Shown in pieces: positions 4,203 through 8,365 of a stretch of 8,365 nucleotides of DNA. The position numbers and the translations under genes were made by a program. Below the pieces are notes generated by a model, which was not told the origin of the DNA, made no database searches, and saw nothing but the letters and a program-made list of their open reading frames with translations. The stretch's first letter is position 1. Each line of letters begins with the position of its first letter. The stretch spans positions 1 to 8,365 of the forward strand of contig VGPP01000073.1 in assembly GCA_016882585.1 (NCBI GenBank). Direction: 5' to 3'. Source of the stretch: Cyanobacteria bacterium M_surface_7_m2_037 (GTDB taxonomy: Bacteria > Cyanobacteriota > Cyanobacteriia > PCC-6307 > Cyanobiaceae).

Positions 4203-6350
4203 TCACTCCACCACGCTTACGGCTGCAGCCGGCTCTTCAGCCTGGGGCACGCCGCGCAGGGTGAGGTTGATGCGGCCGCGATTGTCGATCTCGCGCACGC
4301 GCACGGTCACCTGATCGCCCACGCGCACCACGTCTTCCACCTTCTCCACCCGGGCTTCGCTCAGCTGGGAGATGTGGATCATCCCTTCCTTGCCGGGCAG
4401 GATTTCCACGAAGGCGCCGATCGGGATCACGCGGGTCACCGCACCGCTGAACACCTCGCCTTCCGACACGCGGCGGGTGAGGCCTTCGATGATGCGCTGG
4501 GCTTCCTCAGCGGCTGCACCGTCGTGGCTGGCGATCGTCACGATGCCGCCATCTTCGATGTCGATCTTGGTGTTCGTGCGCTCGGTGATGCCCTTGATCG
4601 TGCGGCCGCCGGGGCCGATCACGGTGCCGATCAGTTCGGGGTCGATGCGGAAGCTGAGCAGGCGGGGAGCGTGGGGGCTCAGCACCTCACGGGGCTTCTC
4701 GATCGCCTCGAGCATCTTCTCAAGGATGTGCAGACGGGCGGGGCGGGCCTGATTGATCGCCTCGGCCACGGTCTTCACCTCGAGGCCGGTGATCTTCATG
4801 TCCATCTGCAGGGCGGTGATGCCCTTCTCGGTGCCGGCCACCTTGAAGTCCATATCGCCGAGGAAGTCCTCGATGCCCTGGATATCGGTGAGGATCCGCA
4901 CCTCAGAGCCCTCCTTGATCAGGCCCATGGCGGCGCCGCTCACGGGGGCCTTCAGGGGTACACCGGCATCCATCAGGGCCAGGGTGCTGCCGCACACCGA
5001 ACCCATGGAGGTGGAGCCGTTGGAGCTGAGGCACTCCGACACCACGCGCAGCACGTAGGGGAAGCTCTCCTTGCTAGGCAGCACGGGGATCAGAGCCCGC
5101 TCCGCCAGGGCGCCGTGGCCGATTTCGCGGCGGCCGGGGCTGCGCATCGGGCGGGTTTCGCCGGTGGAGTAGGGCGGGAAGTTGTAGTGGTGCAGGTAGG
5201 TCTTCTCGTTGGACGGGTTGAGGTCGTCCATTTCCTGAGCGTCGCTCGGGGTGCCGAGGGTGGCGCAGGAGAGCACCTGCGTGAGCCCGCGCTGGAACAG
5301 GCCCGAGCCGTGCACCCGCTTGGGCAGCACGCCGGCGGCGGCGCTGATCGGGCGCACCTCATCGAGGTTGCGGCCATCCACGCGCTTGCCGTCTTTCACG
5401 ATCTGATCGCGCATCAGCTTCTTGGTGAGCGACTTGTAGCTGTTGCCCAGCGCTTTGCCGTTGCTGCTCACCGCCACCTTGATGGCGTCGTCGTCTTTCA
5501 GGCCTTCGATCTTCTCGGCCACCTGGCCCTTGATCGCATCGAGCTGTTCGTCGCGCTCAGCCTTGGTGAGCTTGAACTGCTTGAGCACCTCGCCGATGCC
5601 CTTGGCGCATTCCTTCTCGAGGAACTTCGGCAGGGTGTCGTCGATCGCCTGAGGCTCGGGGATCACCTGCTCGATGCCGAGCTCCTTGAGCAGGGCCTGC
5701 TGGGCCTTGATCAGTTCGCACACGGCTTCGTAACCGAAGTCGATCGCTTCGATCACGTCTTGCTCGGGCAGCTGGTTGGCACCGGCTTCCACCATGATCA
5801 CGCCCTGCGGCGTGCCAGCTACCACCAGGTCGAGGTCGGAGCGCTCGATTTCGCGGTAGCTGGGGTTGAGCACGAAGTCGTCGCCCAGCAGGCCCACGCG
5901 CACGGCCGCCATCGGACCGTGGAAGGGGATCTTCGCCAGCAGCGTGGCGAGCGACGCGCCGGTCACGGCCAGCACATCGGGCGGAACCCGCTCATCAAGC
6001 GACATGCAGGTGGCCACAACCTGAAGGTCGTCGCGCAGCCAGCTGGGGAAGAGCGGCCGCATCGGGCGGTCGATCAGGCGGGCGATCAGAGTGGCGCGCT
6101 CGGGAGGACGACTCTCACGGCGCATGAAGCTGCCGGGGATGCGACCAGCGGCGTAGAGACGCTCTTCGTAATCGCAGATCAGGGGGAGGAAATCGATGCC
6201 CTCACGACCGCCGGAGCGGGTGGCGGTGACCAGAACGGCTGTATCTCCGCATTCGACCATCACTGAACCGCCTGCCTGGGGAGCGAAGCGGCCGGTGGTC
6301 AGCCGGATCTCCCGACCATCGAAGGAGATCGACTGAGTGTGACCTTGCAC
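4203..6350 (-). CDS. pnp: Polynucleotide phosphorylase (PNPase)
   Basis: PNPase degrades RNA from the 3' end using phosphate, and can run in reverse to add tails. In cyanobacteria such as Synechocystis, which lack a poly(A) polymerase, it is reported to make the heteropolymeric tails. The 715-residue protein is complete: first RNase PH domain (about 10-140), all-helical linker (about 240-315), second RNase PH domain (about 320-535), KH domain (about 565-620, with IGPGGRTIK at 578-586) and S1 domain (about 630-700). The catalytic region DIQGIEDFLGDMDFK (489-503) contains Asp495, Asp501 and Lys503, equivalent to E. coli Asp486, Asp492 and Lys494. SSNGSTSMG at 442-450 is the phosphate site. The RNA-binding FFRR loop is FMRR (75-78), as I recall for chloroplast enzymes. 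The GTG start at 6350 gives the usual N-terminus (QSISFDGREIRLTTGRFAPQAGG); the next Met is residue 31. No Shine-Dalgarno is seen, and the GTG lies inside a hairpin stem. Confidence 0.98.
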   Translation of the reverse strand: MQGHTQSISFDGREIRLTTGRFAPQAGGSVMVECGDTAVLVTATRSGGREGIDFLPLICDYEERLYAAGRIPGSFMRRESRPPERATLIARLIDRPMRPLFPSWLRDDLQVVATCMSLDERVPPDVLAVTGASLATLLAKIPFHGPMAAVRVGLLGDDFVLNPSYREIERSDLDLVVAGTPQGVIMVEAGANQLPEQDVIEAIDFGYEAVCELIKAQQALLKELGIEQVIPEPQAIDDTLPKFLEKECAKGIGEVLKQFKLTKAERDEQLDAIKGQVAEKIEGLKDDDAIKVAVSSNGKALGNSYKSLTKKLMRDQIVKDGKRVDGRNLDEVRPISAAAGVLPKRVHGSGLFQRGLTQVLSCATLGTPSDAQEMDDLNPSNEKTYLHHYNFPPYSTGETRPMRSPGRREIGHGALAERALIPVLPSKESFPYVLRVVSECLSSNGSTSMGSVCGSTLALMDAGVPLKAPVSGAAMGLIKEGSEVRILTDIQGIEDFLGDMDFKVAGTEKGITALQMDMKITGLEVKTVAEAINQARPARLHILEKMLEAIEKPREVLSPHAPRLLSFRIDPELIGTVIGPGGRTIKGITERTNTKIDIEDGGIVTIASHDGAAAEEAQRIIEGLTRRVSEGEVFSGAVTRVIPIGAFVEILPGKEGMIHISQLSEARVEKVEDVVRVGDQVTVRVREIDNRGRINLTLRGVPQAEEPAAAVSVVE

Positions 6351-6386
6351 TTGGGCTTATGTCTTGTTTGTTGTCAAGTGCAAGTC
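6341..6386 (-). promoter_or_regulatory. pnp leader hairpin enclosing the start codon
   Basis: CTTGCACTTG (6344-6353) and CAAGTGCAAG (6375-6384) form a perfect 10-bp inverted repeat with a 21-base loop. In the pnp transcript two more pairs can form beyond a single bulged G at 6343. The GUG start codon (6350-6348) lies in the middle of the 3' arm. The loop is rich in A and C and looks unstructured. Each arm is itself a doubled tetramer (CTTG-CA-CTTG). Upstream, 6387-6403 can form a smaller hairpin (TCGCA/TGCGA). Start-codon sequestration is inferred; the pairing is directly visible. Confidence 0.65.
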
Positions 6387-6506
6387 TCGCATCCGGCGTG
6401 CGAATGCTGTGACAACGCTCGCAATCTCTTTGGAAAGCGTGGAGGCGCCTGATCCCGAGAGCGAGCCAGCTTTCGCACGTGTGCGCGAGCGCCTGGGGCA
6501 GCCATC

Positions 6507-6529
6507 AAAAAAGCGCCTTGCGGCGCTTT
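6507..6529 (-). terminator. Rho-independent terminator of rpsN
   Basis: On the minus strand an 8-bp stem, AAAGCGCC with GGCGCTTT, closes a 4-base loop (GCAA) and runs into six T residues (three of them in the stem). It lies 43 bases after the rpsN stop. It implies that pnp has its own promoter in the roughly 120 bases between this terminator and the pnp leader hairpin. I could not identify convincing promoter boxes there. Confidence 0.85.
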
Positions 6530-6572
6530 GAAAGATGCCAGAGCAGTAAACCGGGCTAACCCGAGCCTGGAT

Positions 6573-6875
6573 TCACCAGGACGACTTGACCACGCCGGGC
6601 AGCTCACCCTTGTGGGCGCGCTCGCGCAGCTGGTTGCGGCACAGGCCGAAATCGCGGTACACACCACGGGGCTTGCCGGTGGCCCAGCAGCGGTTGCGCA
6701 GGCGCACCTTGGCGCTGTTGCGGGGCAGACCCTGGATCTTGCGGTGGATTTCCAGGCGCTCCATCGGATCGGCAGCGGCTTCAAATGCAGCCATCAGAGC
6801 GGCGCGCTTGGCAGCGAAGCGCTCAACCATCTTCTGGCGCTTGACGTCGCGCGCAATCATCGACTTCTTCGCCAT
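6573..6875 (-). CDS. rpsN: Ribosomal protein S14 (30S subunit, long zinc-free form)
   Basis: S14 sits in the head of the small ribosomal subunit and is needed for late 30S assembly. The 100-residue protein starts MAKKSMIARDVKR, carries the signature region RNRCWATGKPRGVYRDFGLCR at 60-80 (written here from residue 61: NRCWATGKPRG then VYRDFGLCR) and ends ELPGVVKSSW. Only two cysteines (63 and 79) are present, not the CxxC pairs of the short zinc-binding form, so this is the long C-minus type usual in cyanobacteria and chloroplasts. The ATG at 6875 gives the canonical N-terminus. The frame stays open upstream to 6959, but that extension does not resemble S14. It follows rseP by 52 bases on the same strand and ends in its own terminator. 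Confidence 0.98.
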   Translation of the reverse strand: MAKKSMIARDVKRQKMVERFAAKRAALMAAFEAAADPMERLEIHRKIQGLPRNSAKVRLRNRCWATGKPRGVYRDFGLCRNQLRERAHKGELPGVVKSSW

Positions 6876-6927
6876 GCGGCCTGGACTCAACGGGCAATGA
6901 CAAACCAGAGTACCCCTCGGGGTGCCC

Positions 6928-8016
6928 TCAACGGCCGAGCAGCTGCTGCACCGCCGCAAGCTGGCTGGTGTCTTTCACGATCAGCACGAGGCTGAGGCCC
7001 ACCAGAAACACAAATCCCGACTGCATGAAGGCCAGTTGGAACTTCTCGGGCAGCGGTTTGCCGCGCAGGCCCTCGAGCATCAGGAAGACGAACTGACCGC
7101 CATCCAGCAGGGGCAGGGGCAGGGCGTTGAGCACCGCCAGGTTGATCGAGATCAGTGCTGTGTAGAGAAAGAGGCTGCTGCCGCCCTGCTTGGCGAGCGA
7201 GGCGCCCATTTCCACGATCTTCACCGGGCCCGACACCTGGCTGGCGGTTTCGCCGAAATGGGTGGCCAGGGTGATGAAGCCTTCCACCGTGCGCTGGGTG
7301 AGGCTGGCGAAGTCGTGATTGGCCTGGCGCACGATCTCGCCGGGGCCCTGGGGCCGGCGGAAGGCTTCGGTGCCGCTGGGCTGCAGCTGGGCGCCGATGC
7401 GGCCGATGCCGCTGAGATCCGCCGGTGTGAGAGCGATGTTGATCGCTTTGCCGGCGCGTTCGGCTTGGAGCTGCAGGGTTTGGTCGGGCGCCCCTTTCAC
7501 CCGTTCCACCAGCTGAGCCACGGCGCTTTGTCCGCCGCCCAGATCCACGCCATCGGCCATGAGGATGCGATCGCCGGGGCGCAGGCCGGCTGCGGCAGCG
7601 GCCTGGCCGGGCTGAACGCCAGACACCAGCACCCCCGGTGTGGTGCTGAAGCCAGCCGGGATGCCCACCACAAGCCCCTGAGCCACGAGCACGCTCCAGG
7701 CCAGTAGCAGGTTGGCCAACACACCCGCAGCGATCACGAGCGCCCGTTGGGGGATGGGGCGGTTGCGCAGCAGATCGGGGTCGTCGGCAGGGATGGTGCT
7801 TTCTTCGTCGTCGTCGGGAAACGACACGAAGCCGCCCAGGGGGATCGCCCGCAGGGCGAACTGCACGCCACGCCGCTGGCGCTCCAGCAGCACTGGCCCG
7901 AAGCCAACGGAGAAGCCGCTGACGCGGATGCCCTGCCAGGTGGCGGCAAAGAAATGCCCCGCCTCGTGCACCACGATCAAGCCGGCCAGGATCGCCAGGG
8001 CCGTGAGAACCCCCAT
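6928..8016 (-). CDS. rseP: RseP-type site-2 membrane metalloprotease (M50)
   Basis: An intramembrane zinc protease that cuts transmembrane segments of regulatory proteins such as anti-sigma factors or signal peptide remnants. The 362-residue protein has HEAGH at residues 17-21 inside the first membrane helix (two zinc-binding His and the catalytic Glu). A conserved membrane segment with RALVIAAGVLANLLLAW lies at 91-107. One PDZ domain is at about 118-195 (GVQPGQAAAAAGLRPGDRIL). The second catalytic motif, NALPLPLLDGG at 297-307, provides the third zinc ligand, Asp305. A last membrane helix is at about 330-347. A single PDZ is usual for cyanobacterial and plastid homologues, whereas E. coli RseP has two. 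The substrate here is unknown. It is upstream of rpsN in the same orientation and divergent from mqo by 47 bases. Confidence 0.94.
   Translation of the reverse strand: MGVLTALAILAGLIVVHEAGHFFAATWQGIRVSGFSVGFGPVLLERQRRGVQFALRAIPLGGFVSFPDDDEESTIPADDPDLLRNRPIPQRALVIAAGVLANLLLAWSVLVAQGLVVGIPAGFSTTPGVLVSGVQPGQAAAAAGLRPGDRILMADGVDLGGGQSAVAQLVERVKGAPDQTLQLQAERAGKAINIALTPADLSGIGRIGAQLQPSGTEAFRRPQGPGEIVRQANHDFASLTQRTVEGFITLATHFGETASQVSGPVKIVEMGASLAKQGGSSLFLYTALISINLAVLNALPLPLLDGGQFVFLMLEGLRGKPLPEKFQLAFMQSGFVFLVGLSLVLIVKDTSQLAAVQQLLGR
7567..7574. repeat. HIP1 octamer (GCGATCGC)
   Basis: A second perfect copy, inside rseP. With two copies in about 8.4 kb of GC-rich DNA, enrichment is suggestive but not proven from this window alone. 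Confidence 0.6.
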
Positions 8017-8063
8017 CCGCGCAGGTGCAAAGTGACTCCATTGTGGAGGGATGCCCCGGCTCG

Positions 8064-8365
8064 ATGACGCACCGCTGCGATGCCCTGCTGGTGGGGGCCG
8101 GAATCATGGGCGCCACCCTGGCCCGGTTGTTGCGTCAGCTCGATCCGGCCCTGGAGTTGGTGGTGCTCGAGCGGCTGCCGGCGGTGGCGGCTGAGAGCAG
8201 TGCTGCGCTGAATAACGCGGGCACAGGCCATGCGGCCAACTGCGAGCTCAACTACACCCCCCAGGCGGCTGATGGCTCAGTGCCGATTGCCAAGGCGCTG
8301 GCCATCAACGCTGCCTTTGAGCTGAGCCTGCAGTTCTGGGCTGCCCTGGCTGAGCGCGGCGAGCT
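8064..8365 (+). CDS. mqo: Malate:quinone oxidoreductase, N-terminal part (cut by window end)
   Basis: Mqo oxidises malate to oxaloacetate and passes electrons to quinone at the membrane, using FAD. Only the first 100 residues are in the window. They show the FAD-binding dinucleotide motif LLVGAGIMGATLARLL (residues 8-23, GxGxxG) and the family signature NNAGTGHAANCELNYTPQ, both characteristic of Mqo. The frame is open to the window edge, so the gene is partial because of the window, not broken. The ATG at 8064 fits the family N-terminus. The Shine-Dalgarno-like TGGAGGG at 8044-8050 is 13 bases away, which is long, so an in-frame GTG at 8043 is a weaker alternative. The ATG at 8051 is out of frame. 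Confidence 0.93.
   Translation, partial: MTHRCDALLVGAGIMGATLARLLRQLDPALELVVLERLPAVAAESSAALNNAGTGHAANCELNYTPQAADGSVPIAKALAINAAFELSLQFWAALAERGE

Noticed and set aside
4197..6266. A 689-codon open frame on the plus strand across almost all of pnp, rich in His, Ala, Gly and Asp.
   Set aside because: It is the antisense shadow of pnp, explained by GC-rich codon use. The composition is unlike a real protein and pnp accounts for the region fully.
6372..6377. A perfect TTGACA on the minus strand as a -35 box for pnp.
   Set aside because: No -10-like hexamer lies about 17 bases further, and transcription would begin at or after the start codon. The bases are better explained as the inner end of the leader hairpin.
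6887..8116. A 409-codon minus-strand frame overlapping rseP.
   Set aside because: It is out of frame with rseP, low complexity in Arg, Pro and Gly, and lacks family motifs, while the rseP frame has all its catalytic motifs.

Overview
This window looks like a chromosomal stretch of a high-GC picocyanobacterium of the Synechococcus/Cyanobium type. The basis is familiarity with the protein families: PNPase, 100-residue S14, RseP and CysQ all read like picocyanobacterial versions, and the rseP-rpsN-pnp neighbourhood is what I expect there. Two perfect copies of the cyanobacterial octamer HIP1 (GCGATCGC) agree with this. No database search was run.

Layout. A tRNA-Arg(UCU) on the minus strand opens the window (3-76). 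Two plus-strand genes of unknown function follow: a helix-turn-helix protein with a long acidic linker (160-900) and a small lipoprotein (930-1361). A minus-strand pair, rsmI and a LapA-like two-helix membrane protein, lies tail-to-tail with the lipoprotein gene (1343-2454). The cysQ-like phosphatase (2478-3398) is divergent from rsmI, with only 23 bases between the two starts. A minus-strand vapBC-type toxin-antitoxin pair (3417-4075) sits between cysQ and the pnp terminator. The minus-strand block rseP, rpsN, terminator, pnp, terminator fills 4136-8016. The 5' end of a divergent mqo gene runs off the right edge (8064 onward).

Functional theme. Most genes are housekeeping: RNA decay (pnp), ribosome structure and rRNA modification (rpsN, rsmI), membrane proteolysis (rseP), sulfur/nucleotide phosphate metabolism (cysQ) and malate oxidation (mqo). 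The toxin-antitoxin pair is the only clearly accessory module.

The most interesting signals are RNA structures at both ends of pnp. At the 5' end, a perfect 10-bp inverted repeat (12 bp with one bulge) places the GUG start codon in the middle of the stem. At the 3' end, two hairpins flank a 12-base linker, AUCACCUCCUUC, that matches the anti-Shine-Dalgarno tail of 16S rRNA. I found no CRISPR array, insertion sequence, prophage or obviously new multigene system.
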